Positions 51,060 through 58,888 of a stretch of 64,000 nucleotides of DNA are shown piece after piece. Numbering within the stretch: position 1 is the first letter of the stretch; the number at the start of each line of letters is the position of its first letter. Under the pieces are notes generated by a model, which did no database searches, had not been told where the DNA came from, and worked only from the letters and a program-made list of their open reading frames with translations. A program made the translations under genes and the position numbers. This DNA is from CAZEHS01 sp964649745 (GTDB lineage Bacteria; Bacillota; Clostridia; Peptostreptococcales; Acidaminobacteraceae). Location: the NCBI GenBank assembly GCA_964649745.1, contig CAZYQI010000006.1, positions 56,022 through 120,021 of the forward strand, written 5' to 3'.

Positions 51060-52289
51060 TTAAAACATCATCACTTGAACCGCTTCCCCTTTTTTGATCC
51101 CTTCCTTGCGGGAATCGATTCGGATATATCCCTGAGCCCGACTCATCAGCGATATCATGCCGGATTTCCCATGAACCGGAACCGCCGTGAGAACTCCCTC
51201 CTGGATCTCCAGCGTTACCATCTGGAACGTGGCGCGCCCCGGTGCAGAGGGGATATTGACGGCAGCCGCTGCCGTGATTCCCAGCGCCACGGAGGGAAGC
51301 GCTCCCATCAACGTTCGGATGAACGGCTCCGTTACCGCTTTAAACACCATCATCGCAGAGGCCGGCTGACCCGGAAGCCCGAACACCGGTTTCCCCTGGA
51401 CCCGGGCAATGAGGGTGGGCTTCCCCGGCTTTACGGCCAGGCCGTGAACCAGGACCCTTGAATCAGGAAAGGAGTCCAGAACCTCGGAGGTATAATCCTT
51501 CACCCCAACGGAGCTTCCTCCTGAAAGCAGGACCATGTCACTGTCGTCCAGTGCCTCTTCCAGAGTTTTTCGAAGAAGCTGGAAATCATCCTTCACCACC
51601 GATCGACGGTGCACCTCCGCTCCGGCTTCTTCTGCCAGAGCAGACAAGGTGTAGGTGTTGATATCCCTGATTTCTCCCGCTCCCGGCTTCTGATCCGGAG
51701 CAACAATTTCGTCTCCTGTGGAGATTACACTGATCCGTAAGCGCCTCGCCACCGACACGTCGGTTATGCCCGACGCAGCCAGAACCCCGATATCCTGGGG
51801 ACGAATCCGCTGCCCCCTCCTCATCAGCCGATCTCCCACCGGAAGATCTTCGCCGATTCTCAGGGTGTTCTCACCGGGTGCGGCCGGTTTATAGACCGCC
51901 AGAGCCGATTCACCGAACCGTTCGGCATACTCCACCATCACCATTGCATCCGCTCCCACTGGAAGCGCACCTCCGGTAGGCACATAGACGGTCATCCCAG
52001 GCGAAACCGTACAGATGCTCCCTTTACCCATTTCCACTGTCCCGGCCAAGGTCAGGAACGCCGGGGCACTCTCCCCGGCGCCAAAGGTGTCGCAGCCCCT
52101 GACCGCATAACCGTCCACCACAGACCGGTCAAAATGGGGTACGGGATCCACTCCCATCAGGTCTTCGGCCAATACCCTCCCCAGGCTTTCCGTCAGGGGA
52201 AGTATTTCCTTCGCCACGACCAAAGGAGAAAATTCTTGAAGCAGCATTTCCCCTGCGGCTTCAAGGGTTTGCACCTTGAACAGATCCAC
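51060..52289 (-). CDS. moeA: Molybdopterin molybdenumtransferase MoeA
   Basis: MoeA inserts the metal into the activated pterin. The 409-residue protein is standard length: LPLTESLGRVLAEDL, DRSVVDGYAVRG, VPTGGALPVGADAMVMVEYAE, ISTGDEIVAPDQ, SGGSSVGVKDYT and FGLPGQPASAMMVF. The start is GTG 52289 with a GGGG stretch ahead, weaker than its neighbours. It follows tupA by 72 bp with a hairpin between. Confidence 0.94.
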   Translation of the reverse strand: MDLFKVQTLEAAGEMLLQEFSPLVVAKEILPLTESLGRVLAEDLMGVDPVPHFDRSVVDGYAVRGCDTFGAGESAPAFLTLAGTVEMGKGSICTVSPGMTVYVPTGGALPVGADAMVMVEYAERFGESALAVYKPAAPGENTLRIGEDLPVGDRLMRRGQRIRPQDIGVLAASGITDVSVARRLRISVISTGDEIVAPDQKPGAGEIRDINTYTLSALAEEAGAEVHRRSVVKDDFQLLRKTLEEALDDSDMVLLSGGSSVGVKDYTSEVLDSFPDSRVLVHGLAVKPGKPTLIARVQGKPVFGLPGQPASAMMVFKAVTEPFIRTLMGALPSVALGITAAAAVNIPSAPGRATFQMVTLEIQEGVLTAVPVHGKSGMISLMSRAQGYIRIDSRKEGIKKGEAVQVMMF

Positions 52290-52314
52290 TGTAAAGCCCC
52301 CTATCCTATGAACA

Positions 52315-52345
52315 TCAGCCCTCCGGGGTTCTCCCGGAAGGCTGG
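52315..52345 (-). other. Hairpin between tupA and moeA
   Basis: CAGCC-N2-CCGGG-N5-CCCGG-N2-GGCTG forms a stem with a small internal loop. No T run follows on the minus strand, so it is more likely an RNA-processing or stabilising hairpin than a terminator. Confidence 0.45.
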
Positions 52346-52361
52346 CGTTCTGTGAATGTGA

Positions 52362-53471
52362 TTATTTTGCGTCAGGAATGAAAAGCTGTTGTCCGTTCTT
52401 CATGTAACCTTTGATGATCTTTTGTCCCTCGGCGGAGGTGATGAAATCCGAGAATGCCGCCGCTGCATTATGATGAATGTTGGGATACTTGACCGGATTC
52501 ACCTCAATGACCCCATATGGGTTGAACAATGCCGCATCCCCTTGAGATACGATTTTAAGGGCAACTTTGTCCATGTAGGCAAACCATGTGCCGCTGTCAA
52601 CCAGGGTGTAGGCCTTCATCTCATCCGCCATTGTCAGGGTCGCGCCCATGCCCTGACCTGCTTCAATGTACCACGTATCGGTTTTCCCTGTGGGAGCCAG
52701 AGCGGCTTTTTTCCAGATAGCCAGTTCTTTGGAATTCGTTCCGGATTTATCCGCACGGGAGATGAAGGTTGCTTTATCCGATGCAACTTTTTTAAATGCG
52801 TCAACCGCCGTCTTTACAGCAGCGACACCTGCAGGATCGGCTTTCGGCCCCACCAGATAAAATTCATTGTACATAACATCCTTGCGGTTGATTCCGAACC
52901 CGCTGGCGATGAACTCATCCTCAGCTGCCCTGGAGTGAACCAACAGAACATCCGCATCCCCTTTTTTTCCCATATCCATGGCCGCGCCGGAGCCTACTGC
53001 AACGGTTTTCACCTTAACCCCATATTTTTTCTCGAAGGCCGGAATCAGAACATCCAAAAGCCCTGTATCCTGGGTGCTGGTTGTGGTTGCCAGGACGATA
53101 TCCGCTTCGAGCTTTCCGCTTTTAGCTGCAGGAACAGCCACAGGGGTTGGGGCAGGCGTTGCCGCCGGTGTGACGGATGCTGCCTTCAGATACCTTCCGA
53201 ACACATATCCCTTTTTCCCGTTACCCAGCTGGATTTCATACCAGTTCCCGCTTTTCTTGAGGATGGTCACTTCTGTGTTTTTCCGGATAACCATCTTGAC
53301 AGCCTTATCCATTCCCGGAGCTTCCCGAAGGTTGAGGCCGACGGTGGTGAAGGCTTTGCTTGTTTCCACAGTTCCCGAGGCGGCAAAGACCGACCCCAGG
53401 GGCAACAGGGATAGCACCAGTACCATCACCAGTCCCATGCCGATCCAGCGTTTCAAATTCATCCGTTTCAT
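52362..53471 (-). CDS. tupA: Tungstate ABC transporter substrate-binding protein TupA with N-terminal SH3 domain
   Basis: TupA captures tungstate outside the membrane. The 369-residue protein has a signal peptide (MGLVMVLVLSLLPLGSVFAA), then a bacterial SH3 domain (VGLNLREAPGMDKAVKMVIRKN; NWYEIQLGNGKKGYVFGRYL), a Pro/Ala linker (TPAATPAPTPVAVPAA) and the TupA domain (LATTTSTQDTGLLDVLIPAFEKK region, TVAVGSGAAMDMGKKGDADVLLVH, SRADKSGTNSKELAIWK). The added SH3 suggests wall binding. ATG 53471 has GGAGG ahead; an ATG at 53504 lacks a clear site. Confidence 0.9.
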   Translation of the reverse strand: MKRMNLKRWIGMGLVMVLVLSLLPLGSVFAASGTVETSKAFTTVGLNLREAPGMDKAVKMVIRKNTEVTILKKSGNWYEIQLGNGKKGYVFGRYLKAASVTPAATPAPTPVAVPAAKSGKLEADIVLATTTSTQDTGLLDVLIPAFEKKYGVKVKTVAVGSGAAMDMGKKGDADVLLVHSRAAEDEFIASGFGINRKDVMYNEFYLVGPKADPAGVAAVKTAVDAFKKVASDKATFISRADKSGTNSKELAIWKKAALAPTGKTDTWYIEAGQGMGATLTMADEMKAYTLVDSGTWFAYMDKVALKIVSQGDAALFNPYGVIEVNPVKYPNIHHNAAAAFSDFITSAEGQKIIKGYMKNGQQLFIPDAK

Positions 53472-53519
53472 CCTTAAGTTCCTCCATATGCTAGTATTTT
53501 TCATACGTGAAGCCCTTGT

Positions 53520-54254
53520 TCAGCAAACCAGTTCCCCATTGATAAAAGCTCGGGTCAGGTCTTTGTCCGGAGCCGAAAACAGCTTCTCCGGCGTCCCCGC
53601 CTCTACCACCTGCCCATCCATCATGAAAACCATATGATCCGAAAGTCGCTTGGCCTGGTGCATATTATGGGTCACCAGAAGAACGGAGGCATGGACGGAA
53701 TCCCTGGCATGTCGGATCAGTTTCTCAATGATTGCCACGTTGCTGGGATCCAGATCCGATGTGGGTTCATCCAAAAGAAGCAGTCTGGGGGCCATCACCA
53801 GGGCCCTGGCTACAGCCACCCTCTGGGCTTCTCCGCCGGAAAGCGTCAGTGCCCGCTGATCCGCCTTATCCCGCATGCCGATAAGCTCCAGTATCGTCGC
53901 CACCTTCTCTGTAATAACCTTCCTTTCAACTCCTCTTATCTTCAGGCCATATGCGATGTTTTCCTGAACGGAGGCGTTGAAAAGTACGGACTTTTGGAAT
54001 ACCAGGATCATCTTGCGCCGTGTGTCCAGGGGCAGTGCCTTCCCCAGCCGAACCGGTTCTCCGTCAAACACCATAGCGCCCTCGCCGGGCTCCTCGATCC
54101 CGTTGATAATCTTAAGAAAGGTGCTCTTCCCTGAACCGCTGGGACCGACCAGCGCAGTGATCTTTCCTTTGTCGAGGTTCATGTCTTTAATATCCAGAAC
54201 ACATTGGTCGCCGTAGTTTTTTTTAATCCCGCTCAAGGACAGTATCGTATCCAT
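53520..54254 (-). CDS. tupC: Tungstate ABC transporter ATP-binding protein TupC
   Basis: The 244-residue ATPase has Walker A GPSGSGKS, a Q-loop (ILVFQKSVLF), signature LSGGEAQR, Walker B LLLLDEPTSDLDP and the switch His (LLVTHNM). It starts on the tupB stop (TGATG), so the two are coupled. Length and context with TupA define it as the tungstate importer rather than a ModC, which carries a C-terminal TOBE domain absent here. Confidence 0.93.
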   Translation of the reverse strand: MDTILSLSGIKKNYGDQCVLDIKDMNLDKGKITALVGPSGSGKSTFLKIINGIEEPGEGAMVFDGEPVRLGKALPLDTRRKMILVFQKSVLFNASVQENIAYGLKIRGVERKVITEKVATILELIGMRDKADQRALTLSGGEAQRVAVARALVMAPRLLLLDEPTSDLDPSNVAIIEKLIRHARDSVHASVLLVTHNMHQAKRLSDHMVFMMDGQVVEAGTPEKLFSAPDKDLTRAFINGELVC

Positions 54255-54958
54255 CAGTGCGCCAGCTCCTTTCCAACCCGTATCCGATCCACTGCCACGG
54301 TAATCACAAAAGAAACCAACAGGAGGATAAAGCCCAGTGCCAGAGCCTGCTGGAATTCTCCCATGCTTTTCTGAAGCGCAATGGAGGTAGTCATCACCCG
54401 GGTCTGGTAGCGAATGTTGCCCCCCACCATCATGACGGCACCCACTTCTGCCATAAGCCGGCCAAAACCAGCCATCACCGCCGCACCGATGGCATATCGG
54501 GATTCCTTAATGATCAGGACCACCAGCTGAAAAGGCGTCGCACCGATGGATATGGCCGTGTTCCGTATATGGCGGTCCACCCCCCGCACCGCTACGATGG
54601 TAAGCCCCGATACAATGGGGATTGCCAGAAGGATCTGAGCCAGGATCATGGCCGTGGTGGTGTACAAAAGCCTCAAATCGGGGAATAGTCCTGTTTTGTT
54701 CGACAGGAGGATATACACCAACAGGCCCACCACCACAGGAGGAAGACTCATGAAGGTATTGATCATGTTGATCACCAGGTTCTTCCCCCAAAAATCGCTG
54801 ATGGCAATGGCAATGCTCATGGGGATAGCAATGACCGATGCGATCAGCACCGCCGTCAGCGAAACTCGCACAGAGAGAAAGATGATTCCATAAAGCTCCG
54901 GGTCAAATGAAACCAACAGTTCGATGGCCTTGGAAAAAGCTTCAGCAAAAACGTCCAA
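54254..54958 (-). CDS. tupB: Tungstate ABC transporter permease TupB
   Basis: A 234-residue permease with about five to six membrane segments (VRVSLTAVLIASVIAIPMSIAIAI; LPPVVVGLLVYILL; MILAQILLAIPIVSGLTIV) and the ATPase-contacting loop EAA-like region (IGATPFQLVVLIIKESRYAIGAAVMAGFGRLMAEVGAVMMVGG). The start is TTG 54958, with AGGAGG eight bases ahead; no in-frame ATG fits. First gene of the tup-moe-moa operon. Confidence 0.92.
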   Translation of the reverse strand: MDVFAEAFSKAIELLVSFDPELYGIIFLSVRVSLTAVLIASVIAIPMSIAIAISDFWGKNLVINMINTFMSLPPVVVGLLVYILLSNKTGLFPDLRLLYTTTAMILAQILLAIPIVSGLTIVAVRGVDRHIRNTAISIGATPFQLVVLIIKESRYAIGAAVMAGFGRLMAEVGAVMMVGGNIRYQTRVMTTSIALQKSMGEFQQALALGFILLLVSFVITVAVDRIRVGKELAH

Positions 54959-54972
54959 AGATCCTACCTCCT

Positions 54973-55004
54973 AAAAAATATAAAGCACTCCTGAAAGGAA
55001 TGCT
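54973..55004 (-). terminator. Attenuator-like terminator in the tup leader
   Basis: AGCACTCCT (54984-54992) pairs with AGGAATGCT (54996-55004) over 9 bp with one G-T pair; the minus strand continues TTATATTTTTT straight into the AGGAGG of tupB. It lies inside the leader, so it probably regulates the operon. Confidence 0.68.
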
Positions 55005-55078
55005 GAGTTTGCTATTCACAGCAATCCAAGAAATTGCTCAATTATGTAACACTGCTCTAATACGGAACATCTACCGCG

Positions 55079-55107
55079 AGTATAGCATGGTTTATCTAGC
55101 CACGCAA
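55079..55107 (-). promoter_or_regulatory. Promoter of the tup operon
   Basis: On the minus strand TTGCGT (55107-55102), a 17-bp spacer and TATACT (55084-55079). Predicted start near 55072, giving a leader of about 115 nt that contains an AGCAAT/ATTGCT hairpin and the attenuator. Confidence 0.6.
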
Positions 55108-55203
55108 TCCCAAATATTCTGACTATTCTACCAGAGCTGCAAAATAACTATGTAAGGCAGCCATCACCCTTTCACCATCCTCGATCCCCCTTCAAAAAAG
55201 ATT

Positions 55204-55229
55204 AAGAGCCTCAAATTAGAGGCTCCTAT
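55204..55229 (-). terminator. Terminator in the tupB to 55566 intergenic region
   Basis: GAGCCTC (55206-55212) pairs with GAGGCTC (55219-55225); the minus strand continues TTAATCTTTTTT. It follows a 36-codon reading frame, suggesting that a short minus-strand transcript ends here. Confidence 0.65.
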
Positions 55230-55237
55230 TCTTTGAA

Positions 55238-55348
55238 TCAAGGGAGGGTTTTCCAAATGGTGTTTCCGGGGATGTTCCTGTCATTGTATAGAACTGTAAT
55301 GCTGAAATAGCAAATGGTTTCAGGCTTCAGCTCTTCCTTACTGACCAT
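55238..55348 (-). CDS. Possible 36-residue small protein, unknown
   Basis: A short frame starting ATG 55348 (MVSKEELKPETICYFSITV, then LYNDRNIPGNTIWKTLP) directly before a terminator. A stop codon lies 12 bp upstream in frame, so this is its full extent. The ribosome site is weak (GGTGG). I recognise no family; coding status is uncertain. Apart from this, the tup promoter and the terminator, I see nothing in 55110-55565. Confidence 0.35.
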   Translation of the reverse strand: MVSKEELKPETICYFSITVLYNDRNIPGNTIWKTLP

Positions 55349-55565
55349 TTGCCACCATTATATGCCATCCTGTCCGATTTGTGGCCCTCGTCACGAAATT
55401 GTAAAACAATAGTAACACAGTAATCTTTTGTAGTTCCGAAGGCCTACGACTTAATACCCAGAATGCGTGGACGTGTTTCACGGATACGCCCCGGAGGCTC
55501 TGTGTTATAATAAAGCATCAAATGGACTTCCGGGCCATTTAGTCACTGCTTGAAAGGAGTCTCCC

Positions 55566-56258
55566 ATGCCGCTGAGTATTCTTTACGAAGACCCCCATCT
55601 GATCGTATGTATAAAACCTCCCGGAATCCCTTCTCAGCCCGATCCCACCGGTGCAGAGGATATGACCGCGCTCCTGAGTGCCCAGCTGAGTCTCAGTCCA
55701 CTTACCCCGCCCGGAATTGTACACCGTCTGGACCGTCCGGTGGGCGGTATCATGGTCTTCACCAAGACGCCAAAGGCCCTGGCCGGGCTTAACAAACAGC
55801 TCCAGAATTCCGGCTTCTGCAAACACTATCTGGCGGTCTGCTGCGGCACTGCAGAAGCCAGCGAGAACACCCTTGGTCACTGGCTGCTTCGAGACGGCCG
55901 TACCAACACCTCCCGTATCGTACAGCCAAAGACCCCCAATGCCAAGGAAGCCCGCCTCAGCTACCACGTCCTTGCACAAATACAGACGGAGGACCATGGC
56001 CCCCTCTGCCTGCTCTCGGTAGAGCTGCACACCGGCCGCCACCACCAGATCAGGGTTCAGCTGGCGGGAGCCGGGCTTCCCATCTGGGGTGACACAAAGT
56101 ACAACCCGCAGTTCCAAAGGCGCAGCGGTTGGTTTCAGATAGGCTTGTTCTCAAACGTCCTTGAGTTCCGACATCCCGTCTCCGGAAAACCCCTTTCCTT
56201 CTCCACACAGCCGGAACCAGATCAGGAACCCTTCAGCTTTTTCCTCAAAAACGCATAA
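55566..56258 (+). CDS. RluA family pseudouridine synthase
   Basis: A 230-residue enzyme converting uridine to pseudouridine in RNA. It has LIVCIKPPGIPSQPD at the start, the catalytic motif GIVHRLDRPVGGIMVF (Asp), a YLAVCCGTAE strand and LHTGRHHQIRVQLAGAGLPIWGD. It lacks an S4 domain, so it is a short RluA/RluC-type member; target site unknown. AAAGGAG precedes the ATG. Its last codons and stop form the left edge of a large palindrome. Confidence 0.92.
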   Translation: MPLSILYEDPHLIVCIKPPGIPSQPDPTGAEDMTALLSAQLSLSPLTPPGIVHRLDRPVGGIMVFTKTPKALAGLNKQLQNSGFCKHYLAVCCGTAEASENTLGHWLLRDGRTNTSRIVQPKTPNAKEARLSYHVLAQIQTEDHGPLCLLSVELHTGRHHQIRVQLAGAGLPIWGDTKYNPQFQRRSGWFQIGLFSNVLEFRHPVSGKPLSFSTQPEPDQEPFSFFLKNA

Positions 56259-56522
56259 GCGCCCCTCTAACCAGGAGCGCTTCATCTTGAAGAAAAGCCC
56301 TCTGTACTGCGCAACTTTGAACTCCCGGTTGGAGAAAATAACGAACAGGTCTTCCGCAGAAATTCAAACTCGCTTCGCTCAGACAGTGAATTTCTAACGG
56401 CTACAGACCTCGTTCTATTTTCTTGCCAACCTCCGTTAGGTTGCTCCGCACAGAGGGCTTTTCTTCTAGCCGATCTTTTTCATCAGTCTGAAGCGCCCCC
56501 AACCGGGGCGCTTATGCGTTTT
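56248..56522. repeat. Nested palindrome of about 275 bp between convergent genes
   Basis: Four nested perfect or near-perfect stems: 56248-56265 with 56505-56522 (18 bp perfect), 56290-56305 with 56450-56465 (16 bp perfect), 56333-56352 with 56405-56423 (near perfect) and 56358-56365 with 56388-56395 (8 bp perfect). The central loop holds CTCGCTTCGCTCAG. Each outer arm also carries its own GC-rich terminator (56257-56279 and 56491-56513). No ORF inside. Confidence 0.85.
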
Positions 56523-58815
56523 ATTCAGACTTAAGCATCGCTACGAATTGCCTTGTCACCTCTGGGTCGAATTGCTTTCCTGCATTCCTCAGGAGTTCTT
56601 CCACCGCATCTTCGTGAGACATCGCGTTCCGATACGGACGATTCCTGTTCATTGTGTCATAGGCATCCGCCACCGCAAGAATCCTGCAAATCAGGGGAAT
56701 TTCTTCACCCTTCAGCCCCAGGGGGTATCCGCTCCCGTTCCACCATTCGTGGTGCTTGAGGATATACTCTCCGATATGCCTCAGATCCGGAGAGGCATCT
56801 GCAATTCTGAACCCTATTTCCGTGTGCCGCTTCAGCTCCAGCCACTCCAGCTCTGAAGGCTTTTCTGCTTTTTCGAGGGTTCCGTCTACAACCGCTATCT
56901 TGCCAATATCATGAAACTCCGCCAGCAGCTCCAGGTCTTTCAATTCTTCCGCTTTAATCCCCATGCGTTTGCCCACTTCAACTGACAATTTCTTTACATT
57001 TTCCGCATGCTCCAGAAAATCACTTTCCCTATCCAACAGCATTTCCTTTACAATCTTAAGGAATTCCCCTCTGCTGTTTTGCTTGTGTGAAAGCTTCTCC
57101 CGATACATCTTGGCATCCGCTTCCTTGACGGAATCGTGAATTCCTGCAAACGTTCCCTTGGCCACAGAGGTTCCGAAGGAAAGGCTGATCGGGAAGCTGT
57201 TATGACTTTCGTTGTGCTGCTTAATGGCATGGAGTATCTTCTCCTGTATTGCATCAACATCCTCATGACTGACATTGGACATAAGAATTCCGAACTCATC
57301 ACCACCGATGCGGGAAACAGATCCCCTATCCCCCACCTGTTCCTTTAATATCCCCGCGGTGGCTTTGAGACATTGATCCCCGGGGTCGTGCCCCAATGTA
57401 TCGTTAACCAGCTTCAGTCCGTCCAGATCGCAGAGGATTACTCCCACAGACTGCCGTTCCCTGTTTTGATAGAGCAGGAGCTCCGACTCAAAATGATTCC
57501 GGTTATATACCCCCGTTAATTGGTCTTCTATGCTCATCCGATAAATCTGGCGTTCTTTGTTTTTCTGTTCAGAGACGTCCCGAACAATCGCCAGAATCCG
57601 TTCATCCTCTCCCGGCAGTATCCGTGCTTCGTAATCCTTCAGCTCGTTTTCGATCATCAACTGATAGTCCACAATCTGTGTATCCCCTGTCTTTATAAGC
57701 CGATTCAGAGCACTGGTCAGCCGAAGGGCCGTTTCCGGAGGGAAGAGGTCTGGAATGGTTTTTCCTAAAAACATTTCCGGAGCAACGTACAGTCCCTCAT
57801 TTTGAGACGCCTGATAGTCCAGAAAGACGCCCTGATTATCCAGTATGAAGATCATATCCGGTACCGCTGCCAAGATTGCCCGGTTACGCCCCTCGCTCTG
57901 CCGCACCTCGCCCAACAGCCGGCCCAGATCACGGGTCTTCTCCGCTATTCGATGCCGCAATGTCCAGTTCCAAAAAAGCAGCAGGATCACAATGGCCCCA
58001 ATTATAAACAGGGTTATGGCCAGCCATTTATACGCCCGTTTCGAAATCAGGGATGCTCCGTACCATTTGCGCTCAATCTGCAGATTCTCTGCTTTTGTTA
58101 TCTTACTAAAACCCGCATCCAATTCTTTGACAAGAAGGCTGTTCCCCTTGGCTACCGCCCTGTGAAACTGGCCTGAATAAAGGGATTCTGCGGTATTGAA
58201 GCGCTCTGTTATCCCGTATTTCGCCATGTAGTACCGGGCAGGGGGTTCATCTACGACGAAAACCAGGATTTCCTTATTAAGGGCAGCCTTAATAATTGCT
58301 TCGTAGCTGCTGTATTCTACAATGCTTCCAATACCGTTGCTTCGCAGAACCTCAATGGCATTATCTCCACTTTTCGCTGCCACGGTAAACCCTTTCAGAG
58401 AGGTTATCCCGGTGATCCCGGATATGCTGTTGGAGAAGAAGATGGGAACGTTCAGCGTTGCATAGGGCTTTGTGAAATCATACAGCTTCTCTCGCTGGGC
58501 GTTTTTGAAGATCGTGTCAATAACATCAAAATGTCCTGCTTCCATCTCCACCATCGCCTGTGACCAATCCATCCCCACCAGTTCAACCGGCCTGCCTGTT
58601 TTCTTTGACCAAAGGGCCCATTGATCCACCAGTATTCCCTGGAGATTCCCATTATCATCATAAAAGGTGAACGGAGGGTAATTGTTATCCATCACCACTC
58701 TCAGAGGTTTCTCCACAGTTAATCCCCCTGCTGACACAGGGTTAGGGAATGTTAGTGAGCAAATAGCGAGAACAGCCAGGATTGCTATGATTGGTGCAAA
58801 TCGCCTATCCATCAT
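56521..58815 (-). CDS. Membrane protein with SBP-3 sensor, PAS, GGDEF and HD-GYP domains
   Basis: A 764-residue c-di-GMP signalling protein: signal peptide, extracytoplasmic solute-binding family 3 domain about 38-265 (LRVVMDNNYPPFTFYDDNG; YDFTKPYATLNVPIFF), TM about 272-292, PAS about 320-430, GGDEF about 440-600 with intact RIGGDEFGIL, and HD-GYP about 605-760 with EFHDIGKIAV and HHEWWNGSGYPLGLKG. Both synthesis and hydrolysis motifs look intact. The sensor resembles amino-acid-binding proteins. GGAGG precedes the ATG. Confidence 0.93.
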   Translation of the reverse strand: MMDRRFAPIIAILAVLAICSLTFPNPVSAGGLTVEKPLRVVMDNNYPPFTFYDDNGNLQGILVDQWALWSKKTGRPVELVGMDWSQAMVEMEAGHFDVIDTIFKNAQREKLYDFTKPYATLNVPIFFSNSISGITGITSLKGFTVAAKSGDNAIEVLRSNGIGSIVEYSSYEAIIKAALNKEILVFVVDEPPARYYMAKYGITERFNTAESLYSGQFHRAVAKGNSLLVKELDAGFSKITKAENLQIERKWYGASLISKRAYKWLAITLFIIGAIVILLLFWNWTLRHRIAEKTRDLGRLLGEVRQSEGRNRAILAAVPDMIFILDNQGVFLDYQASQNEGLYVAPEMFLGKTIPDLFPPETALRLTSALNRLIKTGDTQIVDYQLMIENELKDYEARILPGEDERILAIVRDVSEQKNKERQIYRMSIEDQLTGVYNRNHFESELLLYQNRERQSVGVILCDLDGLKLVNDTLGHDPGDQCLKATAGILKEQVGDRGSVSRIGGDEFGILMSNVSHEDVDAIQEKILHAIKQHNESHNSFPISLSFGTSVAKGTFAGIHDSVKEADAKMYREKLSHKQNSRGEFLKIVKEMLLDRESDFLEHAENVKKLSVEVGKRMGIKAEELKDLELLAEFHDIGKIAVVDGTLEKAEKPSELEWLELKRHTEIGFRIADASPDLRHIGEYILKHHEWWNGSGYPLGLKGEEIPLICRILAVADAYDTMNRNRPYRNAMSHEDAVEELLRNAGKQFDPEVTRQFVAMLKSE

Positions 58816-58861
58816 GATTACCTCCGCCAGTTGCGAATACCTACCTTATTCCCAATTTTGC

Positions 58862-58888
58862 AGAAAAAAAACCCCTGAAAACGGGGTT
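58862..58888 (-). terminator. Terminator of beta-lactamase-like gene
   Basis: ACCCC (58871-58875) pairs with GGGGT (58883-58887), extended by flanking A/T pairs, with eight T on the minus strand; it overlaps the stop codon. Confidence 0.8.

Noticed and set aside
54959..55072. Moco/Tuco riboswitch before tupB
   Set aside because: The leader is short and lacks the conserved Moco RNA stems; only an attenuator hairpin is supported.
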